Shown: positions 1 through 8,757, numbered from the stretch's first letter. The stretch is 46,141 bases of DNA from Clostridiales bacterium VE202-21 (GCA_000509105.1 BAIF02000048.1:1-46141), one strand, 5' to 3'. Translations and numbers: made by a program. Notes: generated by a model not told the origin, from the letters alone.

Positions 1-1525
1 ACTCCCTGCGTGGGAGTGTGGATTGAAATTATTTCTGAGACGGGGGGCATACACGGAGCTACTGTCACTCCCTGCGTGGGAGTGTGGATTGAAATATCGC
101 AAGATACTCGTCATAATTTGCTGATGAAAGTCACTCCCTGCGTGGGAGTGTGGATTGAAATCTCGATTACTTGGTGTGCATAAACGGGGTTAACGTCACT
201 CCCTGCGTGGGAGTGTGGATTGAAATACCGTATTCTGGTCTTCCGTCATACTCGTGTCCGTCACTCCCTGCGTGGGAGTGTGGATTGAAATTCCAACAAT
301 GGCTAGTGTTGCTAAAGGTAGTGTGTCACTCCCTGCGTGGGAGTGTGGATTGAAATATCGTTAGCTTTTGTTTTTCATCACAAACGATCAGTCACTCCCT
401 GCGTGGGAGTGTGGATTGAAATAAAATTGTACTAAATTTCCCCTTCGAAAATTTTTGTCACTCCCTGCGTGGGAGTGTGGATTGAAATTGTGTGACATAA
501 GATTTTTTAACGTCCGCGAACAGTGTCACTCCCTGCGTGGGAGTGTGGATTGAAATCACTATTGCCACATGCCCGCCTTCTGATTCGTGTGTCACTCCCT
601 GCGTGGGAGTGTGGATTGAAATTGATCACTTTTGCTGTGGCGAAAAAATCTGCTTCGTCACTCCCTGCGTGGGAGTGTGGATTGAAATAGGTGGATCACC
701 CGAAAACATCTTGGGTTTTCCCACGTCACTCCCTGCGTGGGAGTGTGGATTGAAATGGTGAAGGAACAGGCGAAACAGTCTGCGGAGTAAGTCACTCCCT
801 GCGTGGGAGTGTGGATTGAAATAGCCAGTGAGTCGGATGTTCCGGGTTACAGCTTCGTCACTCCCTGCGTGGGAGTGTGGATTGAAATATAAGAGCTTTT
901 AAACTATCATAGACAGGATGACGTCACTCCCTGCGTGGGAGTGTGGATTGAAATTTAAAATCCGAGAGATTGTAGCCCCAACCATGCCGTCACTCCCTGC
1001 GTGGGAGTGTGGATTGAAATATGTCAATTACCATTGTTAGCATGGTAAATAACGTCACTCCCTGCGTGGGAGTGTGGATTGAAATGCCCATTCTTTGGGA
1101 TACTGATCCGACACATACGTCACTCCCTGCGTGGGAGTGTGGATTGAAATAGAAAAGTCGCGATACTCTTTGCGATCCTGTTCAGTCACTCCCTGCGTGG
1201 GAGTGTGGATTGAAATTTTGTTTAATTCTGCCCGTTGCGCCTTGATTCCTGTCACTCCCTGCGTGGGAGTGTGGATTGAAATCGATCGTTTGTTGTGGCG
1301 CTATGTTTTGGTATAGTCACTCCCTGCGTGGGAGTGTGGATTGAAATACACGATGAATTATCAAAAATTTTATCCTACAACTGTCACTCCCTGCGTGGGA
1401 GTGTGGATTGAAATCCCCGGGCACCCCTTCTTTGCCATATTGCTCGCGTCACTCCCTGCGTGGGAGTGTGGGTTGAAATCCCACAGAAGTTACGACCGAA
1501 TGGAAAAGATACGTCACTCCCTGTA
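1..1525 (+). CRISPR. CRISPR array, type I-C-like repeat, 23 repeats plus a truncated terminal one
   Basis: A 32-nt repeat beginning GTCACTCCC and ending GATTGAAAT recurs at 64, 130, 195, 260, 325, 391, 457, 525, 591, 657, 725, 791, 857, 923, 989, 1054, 1119, 1185, 1251, 1316, 1383 and 1448; the first copy (1-29) is cut by the window edge. Spacers are 33-36 nt and all differ. The repeat holds a 7-bp palindrome (CACTCCC/GGGAGTG) and the GATTGAAAT tail typical of type I-C. The copy at 1448 has one substitution (GGTTGAAAT), and a final copy at 1513 keeps only its first 13 or so bases. This decay marks the right side as the old, trailer end, so leader, cas1/cas2 and the interference genes should lie left of the window. 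Open frames inside the array repeat a TPCVGVWIEI peptide and are not genes. Confidence 0.97.
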
Positions 1526-1609
1526 TCAGAACGTGAAACGAAATTTTTAATGTATATAATGGAGTTGAATGAAGCAGGACTATATTAGAAGTATTTTATT
1601 TAATTAGGG

Positions 1610-1636
1610 CAGTTCTAACAAAAAGAACCGTTTTTT
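1610..1636 (+). terminator. Weak hairpin plus T6 after the CRISPR array
   Basis: GTTCT (1612-1616) pairs with AGAAC (1624-1628) around a 7-nt loop, followed by a G and TTTTTT. The stem is short, so this is only a candidate terminator for array transcription. Confidence 0.3.
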
Positions 1637-1693
1637 CACTTATGTTCTAATTTGATTAGCGATATTATATATAGCTCAATAGACCCGGACATA

Positions 1694-1804
1694 ATGTGTA
1701 ATAGCAGAGAAATTGACTATCGGATTGAAGATTATATGAGTAAAGCATTTGAGTGTAATATGCTTACGTTAGAGCATCAGAGTTTTGTTTATAAAACTAT
1801 TTGA
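1694..1804 (+). CDS. Possible 36-aa small ORF or gene remnant, unrecognised
   Basis: An ATG-to-TGA frame of 36 codons begins MCNSREIDYRIEDYM and ends FVYKTI. It lies in the 420-nt AT-rich gap between the CRISPR array and the SIS gene. No convincing ribosome site precedes it and I do not recognise the sequence. It may be a remnant of a lost gene or a chance frame. The rest of the gap holds only the hairpins and the palindrome listed separately. Confidence 0.15.
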   Translation: MCNSREIDYRIEDYMSKAFECNMLTLEHQSFVYKTI

Positions 1805-1820
1805 AAAACAAACAAGAATA

Positions 1821-1832
1821 GTTTACGTAAAC
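1821..1832. promoter_or_regulatory. Perfect 12-bp palindrome GTTTACGTAAAC
   Basis: The site is fully self-complementary and lies about 140 bp upstream of the SIS-domain gene. It has the form of a repressor operator, but no -35/-10 pair could be placed around it. Confidence 0.3.
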
Positions 1833-1906
1833 GTTCAATAGTGAATGCGTCCAATAAAGAAACTGCTCATAAGGATGGCATACACCCAATGTGTTATTAA
1901 AAGCAG

Positions 1907-1942
1907 ATGATGCGTCAATAATTGTCAGGCATCATTTTGTTT
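1907..1942 (+). terminator. Hairpin ATGATGC/GCATCAT followed by a T-rich tract
   Basis: ATGATGC (1907-1913) pairs perfectly with GCATCAT (1929-1935) and is followed by TTTGTTTA. It lies 30 bp before the SIS gene start, so it could end upstream transcription or attenuate this gene. Confidence 0.4.
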
Positions 1943-1973
1943 AAATGAAAATAAATTAAGCAGGAGGACCACT

Positions 1974-2582
1974 TTGAAAGAAAGATTAAAACAAGTAATG
2001 TCAGCAGAGGCGCATGTCATACAAAAGATGTCGGAGGAGATTGATTACGATGTCCTATGCCGGATCGCTGAGATATTTTGTCATGTGAAGGAAAACAGTA
2101 AGAAAGTAATTTTAGCAGGTTGCGGGACTGCAGGGATGGCCGCAAAAAGAATTTCCCATACACTCTGTGTAGTTGAAATTCCGTCTTTTTTTCTATCACC
2201 TGCAGATTCGATCCATGGCGGGATGGGGGCAATGCAGAAAGGCGATGTGTTGATATTGATCAGTAAGAGCGGGAATACGCAGGAAATTATGAATTATATC
2301 CCGGCAGCAAAGCAAAAGGGACTGACCATTATTGCTGTTACGGAAAATGCAGAGTCCAAATTAGGAAAGAATGCAGATATTACATTAAAAATTGCAGTGG
2401 AAAGAGAACCAGATAAATGGGGAATTATCTCCTCTGCCAGTACACTCGCCTTTATCTCGGCATTTGATGCCATTGCATTTTCGGTGATGGAAAAGACGGG
2501 CTATACAAAAGAGGAATTTTATCTGATCCATACAGGGGGCGGTGTGGGTGACATACTTCGCACCGAAGGGATGCAAAGATAA
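1974..2582 (+). CDS. SIS-domain sugar-phosphate isomerase-like protein
   Basis: 202 aa with one SIS (sugar isomerase) domain over nearly the whole length. The phosphosugar-binding segments are visible: VILAGCGTAGMAAKRI near residues 43-58 and GDVLILISKSGNTQE near 88-102, where the Ser/Gly-rich loop normally holds the phosphate. Size and layout resemble 6-phospho-3-hexuloisomerases and stand-alone KpsF/GutQ-type SIS proteins; no CBS domains follow. The start is TTG at 1974, chosen because CAGGAGG lies 7 nt upstream. The protein is probably cytosolic and acts on, or senses, a sugar phosphate; the substrate cannot be read from sequence. It appears monocistronic, with a strong terminator at 2721. 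Confidence 0.8.
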   Translation: MKERLKQVMSAEAHVIQKMSEEIDYDVLCRIAEIFCHVKENSKKVILAGCGTAGMAAKRISHTLCVVEIPSFFLSPADSIHGGMGAMQKGDVLILISKSGNTQEIMNYIPAAKQKGLTIIAVTENAESKLGKNADITLKIAVEREPDKWGIISSASTLAFISAFDAIAFSVMEKTGYTKEEFYLIHTGGGVGDILRTEGMQR

Positions 2583-2720
2583 CGTGGGGAAAAATGCCAT
2601 ATAGATGTGGAAAAAAGAAGAGCAGTTGTATAAAATGAAGCCTGTCCATAACCATGACTGCAAATAGGGCATTGGAGACAAAGTTAATCTTTGTTTTGAT
2701 TGCAGTTGTAGTCTGGTTTT

Positions 2721-2757
2721 ATGGCTAGTTTTTTTAAAAAACAGTAGCCATTTTTTT
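2721..2757 (+). terminator. Rho-independent terminator after the SIS gene
   Basis: ATGGCTA (2721-2727) pairs imperfectly with TAGCCAT (2745-2751) through an A/T-rich inner stem and is followed by a run of seven T. Confidence 0.75.
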
Positions 2758-2764
2758 GCATTTT

Positions 2765-2773
2765 TGGTATAAT
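2765..2773 (+). promoter_or_regulatory. Extended -10 promoter for the exported protein gene
   Basis: TGGTATAAT at 2765-2773 combines a TG extension with a consensus TATAAT, 45 bp before the ATG at 2818. No good -35 is present, as is common for extended -10 promoters. Confidence 0.55.
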
Positions 2774-2817
2774 TATAAATTAACGGGAGAAATAGTTACA
2801 AAGGGGAGTACAACTGA

Positions 2818-4128
2818 ATGAAAGAAAAATTAATTAAGGGGTTTCTTGCGCTTGCCGCCCTCCTTACTTTTTCTGGTATGGAATGTAAGGCGGAGATTGC
2901 AGGGGACGATGCATTTTCCAATCTTGCCTGGGAGCAGGTATTTGAGGAGAATCTGATTGGATCTGTGGGAGTGGTCCAGTCTATTTGTGCTACGGATGAT
3001 TATATTATCTGTATTGAGAACACGGGAGAGAATCAGGATCCGGATGTTGTGTCAGCTTATTATAAGAATAAAGTGGACAAGGATGGCAACCCGGTGGAAC
3101 AGTATTCACTGGCAAAACGTGTAAACGATATGAATTGGGAGCATGGCAATGGTATGGCCTATAACCCGGATAAAAATGAGATTTATGTTGCCTTGTATAC
3201 CAATATTGATCCAGAGAACAGGGGATGCCTTTATGTAATGGATCCGGATACACTTGGATATAAGGGCAAGATAAAGATCAGCGACAATTATAATATACTT
3301 GGGATTGATTACAAAGAGGATACGGATCAGTATATCATCCAGACGAATGTGGATGACGGATATAGTTTTAAGATTCTGGATTCAGAGTTCCAGGTTGTGG
3401 ACGAGTTGGGAAGTTTCCCGGAATCGGCTAAGGGTTATAATTTTCAGGATCTGGCCGTGTGCGGCGATTACATTTTTAATTTCCCGCTGACACTTGACTG
3501 GGGAATCGGAGATTTTCTGCACGTATATTCCATATCAAGAAGAACGATGGTCACTGCGCCACAGCTGGATTTCCGTTTTGATAATATTACACACGATGAG
3601 CCGGAATCTTTGTGCGAGATCGAACCGGGCGTATTTCTTGCTGCGGTCAATGTTACGAACACGGCTGGTGAAAGAAAGATACGGTTTTACAAGACGGAGA
3701 TGCCCTACTATTTTCAGGTTACTGTTAAGGGCGAAAATGGAACGGTCAGCGAGAGCGGTAAGGTTTTGAGAGGGGAAAGTTTCCCTGTTACCTACCAGGC
3801 AGAGGATGGGTATGAATTATCCTCACTCTTGGTCAATGGGGTGGAAGAAGATATTGAAAAATATCAGGATGGGTATTCACTCACCGATATACGAGAAGAT
3901 TGTGAGATTCAGGTCTCATTTACAAAGATCCAGCCGGCAGCAGTGCCAAAGGGAAATTCCGGCGGTACCCACATAAGGATACCGGCGCCGGCGGCAGCAG
4001 GTTCCGTGGCTGGGGCGTGCATGGTTATCGGATTTGGCTTTTTCCTTTTCCATATCCGTATGGAGAGAAAGAGAAAGTTATCTTATGCCAGAGAACTGCG
4101 CAGGCAGATTATATTGGATATGGCTTAA
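2818..4128 (+). CDS. Exported C-terminally membrane-anchored protein with propeller-like body and repeat domain
   Basis: 436 aa. Residues 1-25 form a signal peptide (KEKLIKGF, hydrophobic core, cleavage probably after CKA). The body (about 30-290) is rich in Asp/Asn/Gly/Tyr loops such as NPDKNEIYVALYTN and MDPDTLGY, suggestive of beta-propeller blades. Residues about 297-365 (VTVKGENGTVSESG to CEIQVSFTK) look like the Gly/Glu-rich repeat domain common in Firmicute surface proteins. A Pro/Ala linker, one membrane helix near 393-413 and a basic tail follow; no LPxTG sorting motif is present. It therefore likely sits on the outer membrane face facing outward. Ligand and function are unknown. GGGGAG lies 11 nt before the ATG. 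It is transcribed alone and ends at a strong terminator. Confidence 0.7.
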   Translation: MKEKLIKGFLALAALLTFSGMECKAEIAGDDAFSNLAWEQVFEENLIGSVGVVQSICATDDYIICIENTGENQDPDVVSAYYKNKVDKDGNPVEQYSLAKRVNDMNWEHGNGMAYNPDKNEIYVALYTNIDPENRGCLYVMDPDTLGYKGKIKISDNYNILGIDYKEDTDQYIIQTNVDDGYSFKILDSEFQVVDELGSFPESAKGYNFQDLAVCGDYIFNFPLTLDWGIGDFLHVYSISRRTMVTAPQLDFRFDNITHDEPESLCEIEPGVFLAAVNVTNTAGERKIRFYKTEMPYYFQVTVKGENGTVSESGKVLRGESFPVTYQAEDGYELSSLLVNGVEEDIEKYQDGYSLTDIREDCEIQVSFTKIQPAAVPKGNSGGTHIRIPAPAAAGSVAGACMVIGFGFFLFHIRMERKRKLSYARELRRQIILDMA

Positions 4129-4178
4129 TAAGTGTTTGATCATTCGTGATACACGTCTGATGGACATGGTATATACCC

Positions 4179-4229
4179 GCAAAACGGGCAGAACCTTCAG
4201 GAATGAGGGGGCTGCCCGTTTTGCTTTTA
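4179..4229 (+). terminator. Strong terminator, 13-bp perfect stem
   Basis: GCAAAACGGGCAG (4179-4191) pairs perfectly with CTGCCCGTTTTGC (4212-4224), followed by TTTT. It separates the exported-protein gene from the convergent response regulator gene. Confidence 0.85.
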
Positions 4230-4245
4230 CAGGTTATAATAGGAT

Positions 4246-5142
4246 TTACTGCGTCAATTGAAGCAGCAGATCCAGTTCTTTTTGAGGCCACAGTCCAAGA
4301 CTGCCTTCATGGTGCAGAATGTGATGCACCTCATCCAGTGAAGCATTTCCAGACTTCATTAAGTATTCAAAACGAGTACATACAATTGCAATGTTAAGCA
4401 GTGTTGCAGATGGTTCGGAAAGGTTCTTGGGAAAGGCCGTATCTTTCAGATTACTGTGATGACAAAGAATAATTGTATGTATATCTTCCGGCAGAAATTT
4501 TTCTGCGATTTCAGCGCCCAGTATATTATGCCTGTCGCTGTCATTTCCCAGATCGGTAATCTCACCGGGAAGCGATAAGTATCCGATATCTCTAAGAAGA
4601 ACCGCATAATGCAGGGTCAGCAGATCTTTTGTTGAAAGCCCCAGCGTTATGCCAAGACGTTTGGTAAAGTAAGCACACCGCAGATTACTGATCTGGATAT
4701 CAGGTTTACGCTGCGAAAGGGCACATAAAAATCCCTGCGTAATCTTTTCGAAAGAGATCATATTTAGCTTATCTTCCTGCATGAGCAGTACGGCTTTGAT
4801 CTTGGTCAGAAGTTCGATGCGTTTGAAGGGCTTGCTCAGGAAATCAATTGCTCCGGCCTCAAGTGCACGAATTCTATGCTGGTCTTCATTCAGTGCGGTC
4901 AATATGATGACCGGAAGTTCTCTGCACTGTGGCAGGCATCGCAGACGCTCGCATACCTGATAACCATTAAGGGTGGGGAGCATAATATCTACAATTGCCA
5001 GATCTGGTTTTTCTTTCTCTGCGAGGCTGATCGCCTCCAGGCCATCCGTCGCAACTACGGCGGTATATCCGTACTTTTCTAAGATATCTGTCATTAGCAT
5101 CTGACTGGCTATGTCATCTTCAACAACTAATATTTTAGACAT
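4246..5142 (-). CDS. Response regulator: receiver domain plus degenerate HD-type domain
   Basis: 298 aa. Residues 1-118 form a canonical receiver domain: acidic pocket EDD (8-10), phospho-acceptor D52 (VDIMLP), T82 and K104 (SKPF). The C-terminal half (about 135-295) resembles the HD/HD-GYP/HDOD output fold, but the metal-binding HD pair is altered: LLRDIGYLSLPGEI stands where LHDIGK is expected, and no HHE/GYP motif is visible. It therefore probably signals by protein contact rather than as a cyclic-di-GMP phosphodiesterase. The start is well set by AAGGAGG upstream of the ATG. It diverges from the small Xre gene over a promoter region with three TTAACACA sites. The histidine kinase at 5617-7572 is a possible partner (inference). 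Confidence 0.8.
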   Translation of the reverse strand: MSKILVVEDDIASQMLMTDILEKYGYTAVVATDGLEAISLAEKEKPDLAIVDIMLPTLNGYQVCERLRCLPQCRELPVIILTALNEDQHRIRALEAGAIDFLSKPFKRIELLTKIKAVLLMQEDKLNMISFEKITQGFLCALSQRKPDIQISNLRCAYFTKRLGITLGLSTKDLLTLHYAVLLRDIGYLSLPGEITDLGNDSDRHNILGAEIAEKFLPEDIHTIILCHHSNLKDTAFPKNLSEPSATLLNIAIVCTRFEYLMKSGNASLDEVHHILHHEGSLGLWPQKELDLLLQLTQ

Positions 5143-5187
5143 ATATGTCCTCCTTCATAACTTCTATAAATAAAAACGAGCAATTCT

Positions 5188-5252
5188 GACCTTTAACACA
5201 ATTATGCGTGTAAAATGTGTTAAAGTCAAGAAAAATTCTGATTATTAACACA
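5188..5252. promoter_or_regulatory. Operator cluster: three TTAACACA sites between divergent genes
   Basis: CTTTAACACA (5191-5200) and its inverted partner TGTGTTAAAG (5216-5225), extended on both sides by TGAC/GTCA, form a near-perfect inverted repeat. A third TTAACACA lies at 5245-5252, just before the Xre start. The spacing and copy number fit autoregulation by the adjacent Xre repressor and joint control of the response regulator. Confidence 0.55.
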
Positions 5253-5260
5253 TTCTGTGG

Positions 5261-5518
5261 GTGATGAAAATGAAAATTTACATGTACAGGGGAAAGAAAA
5301 ATTTATGCGGTGAAAAAATACGAATGGCACGATTAAAAAGGCGGATTACGCAAAGCAATTTAGCTGCCAGGGTTCAGCTTGAGGGGATCACACTGGAAAG
5401 AGACAGCATAAGCCGCATAGAGAAAGGAACACGGTTTGTAACAGATTATGAGTTGAAAACATTTTCAAAGATTCTTGGGGTAAGCATGGAGTGGCTGACC
5501 ACGGAAGATGCGCTGTAG
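5261..5518 (+). CDS. Small Xre-family HTH regulator
   Basis: 85 aa, essentially one helix-turn-helix domain: KIRMARLKRRITQSNLAARV then DSISRIEKGTRFVTDYELKTFSKILGVSMEWLT, the usual five-helix Xre layout ending in the SxxWLL-like motif. There is no effector domain. The start is uncertain: GTG 5261, ATG 5264 and ATG 5270 are in frame and none has a good ribosome site. It is transcribed divergently from the response regulator, with TTAACACA sites between them, so it likely represses both itself and its neighbour (inference). A terminator overlaps its stop codon. Confidence 0.8.
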   Translation: MMKMKIYMYRGKKNLCGEKIRMARLKRRITQSNLAARVQLEGITLERDSISRIEKGTRFVTDYELKTFSKILGVSMEWLTTEDAL

Positions 5519-5575
5519 TGAAGACACTGCAGCGCTTTTTTTATCTTGTAAGAAAGTCTTCTTACCAAGATAAAA
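5510..5575 (+). terminator. Terminator plus a second symmetrical hairpin
   Basis: GCGCTGTAGTG (5510-5520) pairs with CACTGCAGCGC (5525-5535, one G-T pair), then TTTTTTT. A second A/T-rich inverted repeat follows (ATCTTGTAAGAA against TTCTTACCAAGAT), flanked by T6 and A6, and may serve the convergent kinase gene. Confidence 0.75.
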
Positions 5576-5616
5576 AAGCTTCTGCGAGTGTTTCACAAAA
5601 TGGCAGGTATATACTT

Positions 5617-7572
5617 TTAGGATTCTGCAGGACTATTATTCTCAGGTATAGATGGACAGACAGGCAGCACAACCTGAACGACCAACCCAGCAGGAGGATT
5701 ATCTTCCAGCCAGATTTTGCCCATATGCAACTCAACAAGACTCCTGCATATGGCCAGCCCCAGGCCCACGCCTTGATAATTACGGGTAAAACTTGAATTT
5801 ACCTGCTCAAATGGATAAAAAACCTTTTCTTTTAATTCATCTTCTATTCCAATACCATTATCAATTACGCTGATCGAATAAGTGGTTTCATTAATGGGGC
5901 GGAACCGAATGCATATTTCTTTATTTTCTGGAGTGAATTTGATCGCATTTGATAACATATTTAACAGCAGCTGACGGATCTTCTGTACATCCCACATGGC
6001 TGTGAGGCCGGTATCCTCCGGTTTTATATCGATTACAAGCTGCTGGTCCTTGCTCTGGATCAATGGCATGACTGATACGGAAACGCTTTCTATGATGTCA
6101 GCCACATTTACCTCTTCCAGGGATAGGGTCTCAACATGTCTGTCCAGTTTAACAAAATGTAATATATCATCTATTAATGCGAGCAGATGATTGCCGCTGT
6201 CAAGTATGACAAAGATATACTGTTTCTGCTTTTCGTTGAGCTTCCCAAATAATTCGTCATGTAGGATAGAGGCGAAACCGATGATGGAGTTGAGCGGTGT
6301 GCGCAGCTCATGGGACATATTGGCAAGAAACGCGGATTTGCATTTGTTGGCTTCTTTTAATTCGTCAATCGTATGTATAAGATACTCGGTTCGTTCCAAA
6401 ACACGTTTTTCAAGAATCAAATTTTCCGCAATCAATTTTTTAGACATCGTGAGCAGGTCGTCAGTGAGTTCCTGAATCTCTATTGGAACAAACCAGTTAT
6501 CCCAGAAAATATTTTCAGGGGGTGTACTGTCTTTGGCAATTGAGCGTGAGAATCTCTGCAGCTTATGGAGGGGAGCAGTAATACGGCCGCAGAGAACGCG
6601 GAGGACAAAAGCTGCAATGAGGATTAGAAGCAGGGTTATTACGCTGATAAACAGCAGATCACCGTAACCAAGATCTGCAAACAGGTAAGTAGGTGCGCCG
6701 ACCCCGATATTCCCGATCACTTCATTTTTTATGTTATACAGCGGATCAGCTACAATGATTCCATATCCGTTCCTTTCATCCATTAGGATCTTTCCCTGCC
6801 AGCGTTTCCCTGAATTTGTAGTTTCGTAGAGTTCACTGTTCTGAAAGGAGCCTTCCAGGTAAGAAAAGTCATCGATATCGATATTGGAACAGATTCGAAG
6901 CCCTTTTCCTGCGCTGACAGACAAGTATGTACCAGGGACTGCGGAAGTATAATTGTGTGCCAGGGTATTATTGTTATTAATAAGGAAGCCGCCGACAATG
7001 GCTCCGTGCAGCCTTGTTCCATCATAGAGCGGAAAGAGGACTAGGTGCAGCATCGCCGGGATGTTTTCGGTGTTAGCATTTAGCCGTACACTTTGTCTGA
7101 AAGAAGGCGAAGCCTGATTGACAGACTCTGCCGATAGTATCTCTGTTGTATGTAAGGGGGCGGTATCGTTTTCAAAGAATTGAAGCAGATAATCCAGTTC
7201 CCATTCAGTGCCTGCCTGATGGTCCGCACTGCACAGAATTGTGCCATGTTCATCTACTACAAGGTAATAACCGGGTTCCTGCTTATCTGCGAGCTTAAGG
7301 AGTTCATCTAAGACCTGATAGTCTTTGCCGGCGATCAATGCATTCAGGTCATTGTAATTGCAGATTCCGGCTAAGGTCTGCTCAATGGCTGTCTCGTGAA
7401 TAAGCATCTGGTCTTTGGCTACGTTGAGGGCGACATCCAGGCGGGACAGGACTCCTTTATTGGCTGTCTTATAATTATGGTAAGCGATGATACTGCCAAG
7501 AGTTCCGAGTGTCAGGACAAGGATAAACAAAAAAGCTATATAGATGTAGAACGCAATCGGTTTTTTCCTCAT
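5617..7572 (-). CDS. Membrane sensor histidine kinase with extracytoplasmic sensor
   Basis: 651 aa. TM1 is about residues 8-30, followed by a roughly 275-residue extracytoplasmic region with dCache-like features (LVVDEHGTILCSAD, YGIIVADPLYN, IGNIGVGAPTYLF). TM2 is near 306-328, then a HAMP-like linker and coiled coil (about 385-410). HisKA has phospho-acceptor H421 in MSHELRTPLN. HATPase_c has the N box around N542 (NMLSNAIKF), G1 DNGIGI (571-576) and G2 GVGLGLA (601-607). There is no fused receiver. It starts 26 bp after the LuxR-type gene in the same operon, with AAAGAGGT before the ATG. It may sense the substrate of the divergent glycyl-radical cluster. The stand-alone receiver at 4246-5142 is the nearest phosphorylation partner (inference). 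Confidence 0.9.
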   Translation of the reverse strand: MRKKPIAFYIYIAFLFILVLTLGTLGSIIAYHNYKTANKGVLSRLDVALNVAKDQMLIHETAIEQTLAGICNYNDLNALIAGKDYQVLDELLKLADKQEPGYYLVVDEHGTILCSADHQAGTEWELDYLLQFFENDTAPLHTTEILSAESVNQASPSFRQSVRLNANTENIPAMLHLVLFPLYDGTRLHGAIVGGFLINNNNTLAHNYTSAVPGTYLSVSAGKGLRICSNIDIDDFSYLEGSFQNSELYETTNSGKRWQGKILMDERNGYGIIVADPLYNIKNEVIGNIGVGAPTYLFADLGYGDLLFISVITLLLILIAAFVLRVLCGRITAPLHKLQRFSRSIAKDSTPPENIFWDNWFVPIEIQELTDDLLTMSKKLIAENLILEKRVLERTEYLIHTIDELKEANKCKSAFLANMSHELRTPLNSIIGFASILHDELFGKLNEKQKQYIFVILDSGNHLLALIDDILHFVKLDRHVETLSLEEVNVADIIESVSVSVMPLIQSKDQQLVIDIKPEDTGLTAMWDVQKIRQLLLNMLSNAIKFTPENKEICIRFRPINETTYSISVIDNGIGIEDELKEKVFYPFEQVNSSFTRNYQGVGLGLAICRSLVELHMGKIWLEDNPPAGLVVQVVLPVCPSIPENNSPAES

Positions 7573-7598
7573 AATACCTCTCTTTCCGACAGGGGCAG

Positions 7599-8321
7599 CT
7601 AATTCAGCATTTCGTAAACTGCTAGCTGTGTTCGGTTACTAAGACTCAGTTTTTTTAGAATATTGCTAATATGTGCTTTTACTGTATGCTCACTAATCTG
7701 CAGATGGCCGGCGATCTGCTGGTTAGACATACCGATACTTACAAGATGGATTATTTCCTGTTCCCGGGAAGTCAGTTCACTGAGAGCTTCTTTATTAATC
7801 TTGATTTTGTCCTTTTTGTGGAATGTCAGTGCAAGGTCGTTGGAAGACATTAGGGAGAATATGATATCAAAACCGGACACGATTAGATTGGAAAGCTCGT
7901 AGAAATCGGTGGTTTCCGGATCGGAAGAGAAGGATTCGATATCATGAAACGAAGTAAAAAGTGCTTCCGTATTCTGATGCTGCGGCTGTGTAATGATAAT
8001 GTAAAAATTTGCGTTGTCTGTATCGGAGATGTCCAGTGGAAGCCCCAAAGGGGCAATCGCATAAAAACACTGGTAAGGACAGGTGGTAACGGTTAATGCT
8101 TCGGGAGGCCGCTGTGTCAGCCGTTTAGAAAAAACTTGACATACGCTGTCAGTTTCCGTGAGTTTACTGTTGCAGAAAGGGATCTGGTTGGAAGGGATTG
8201 TGACAGGCTGGTTATCCACATTGTAAATGGTGATCGACACCTGAAAGTATTTGGAATACATATCCTGCAGCTGCTGTATTTTTGCCAGGGCGTATGCAAA
8301 ACTTGTCTGTTTGGGTGTCAT
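7599..8321 (-). CDS. LuxR-type transcriptional regulator with PocR-like sensory domain
   Basis: 240 aa. The N-terminal ~150 residues (YALAKIQQLQDMYSKYF through CQVFSKRL and TTCPYQCFYAIAPL) resemble the PocR-type ligand-sensing domain found in Clostridia, with a cysteine-rich centre. The C-terminal HTH is a clear LuxR/GerE domain (LTSREQEIIHLVSIGMSNQQ, then SEHTVKAHISNILKKLSL). It has no receiver domain, so it probably binds a small molecule directly rather than being phosphorylated. GAGGAGG precedes the ATG. It is the first gene of an operon with the kinase and is divergent from the glycyl-radical enzyme, making it the likely regulator of that cluster. Confidence 0.82.
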   Translation of the reverse strand: MTPKQTSFAYALAKIQQLQDMYSKYFQVSITIYNVDNQPVTIPSNQIPFCNSKLTETDSVCQVFSKRLTQRPPEALTVTTCPYQCFYAIAPLGLPLDISDTDNANFYIIITQPQHQNTEALFTSFHDIESFSSDPETTDFYELSNLIVSGFDIIFSLMSSNDLALTFHKKDKIKINKEALSELTSREQEIIHLVSIGMSNQQIAGHLQISEHTVKAHISNILKKLSLSNRTQLAVYEMLN

Positions 8322-8510
8322 TGGGAGTCCTCCTCTTTCAATATGGGGCGTTTACAGGATCTTCAGAGTAAAAGCAATCCGTAATGCTGCCCGTGCTGTC
8401 CCAAGTCTTTATTCCGGAAAATTCCGGGGTTCAGGAAAAACATTACGTTTTAGATCAATACTCCATCAATCATATAATACCAGAGATCCGGTTAAAAAAA
8501 AATTAGAAAT

Positions 8511-8540
8511 AAGTATTAAATCGGGGCAAATCTAATACTT
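8511..8540. promoter_or_regulatory. Inverted repeat AAGTATTA/TAATACTT in the divergent promoter region
   Basis: A perfect 8-bp inverted repeat (8511-8518 and 8533-8540) with a 14-bp spacer lies in the 436-bp gap between the LuxR gene and the glycyl-radical enzyme. It is a candidate binding site for the LuxR-type protein. An orphan AAAGGAGGAG at about 8552-8561 is not followed by any open frame. Confidence 0.4.
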
Positions 8541-8649
8541 TTGACCAGGTAAAGGAGGAGAGTAGCACATTATAGCTATATAGAGTGGAAGTATAGACAA
8601 ATAAGACTATTTATAAAAATTATCTGAAAAAAATAGGTAATTATCCTAA

Positions 8650-8678
8650 TTTTCAAATATATTATTTTGCACTATACT
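8650..8678 (+). promoter_or_regulatory. Candidate promoter of the glycyl-radical operon
   Basis: TTTTCA (8650-8655), a 17-bp spacer and TATACT (8673-8678) lie 80 bp before the start codon. The match to consensus is moderate, as expected for an activated promoter. Confidence 0.4.
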
Positions 8679-8757
8679 GAAAATATAGATTATCGCATAG
8701 AAAGAATCCGGACTTTCGAGTGAAAAAAAGAGAAAATAAGAGGAGGTATTACAAAGT

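Noticed and set aside
171..1550. Open frames of 60-74 aa across the CRISPR array on both strands
   Set aside because: They are the repeat translated over and over (TPCVGVWIEI or its antisense) and have no ribosome sites.
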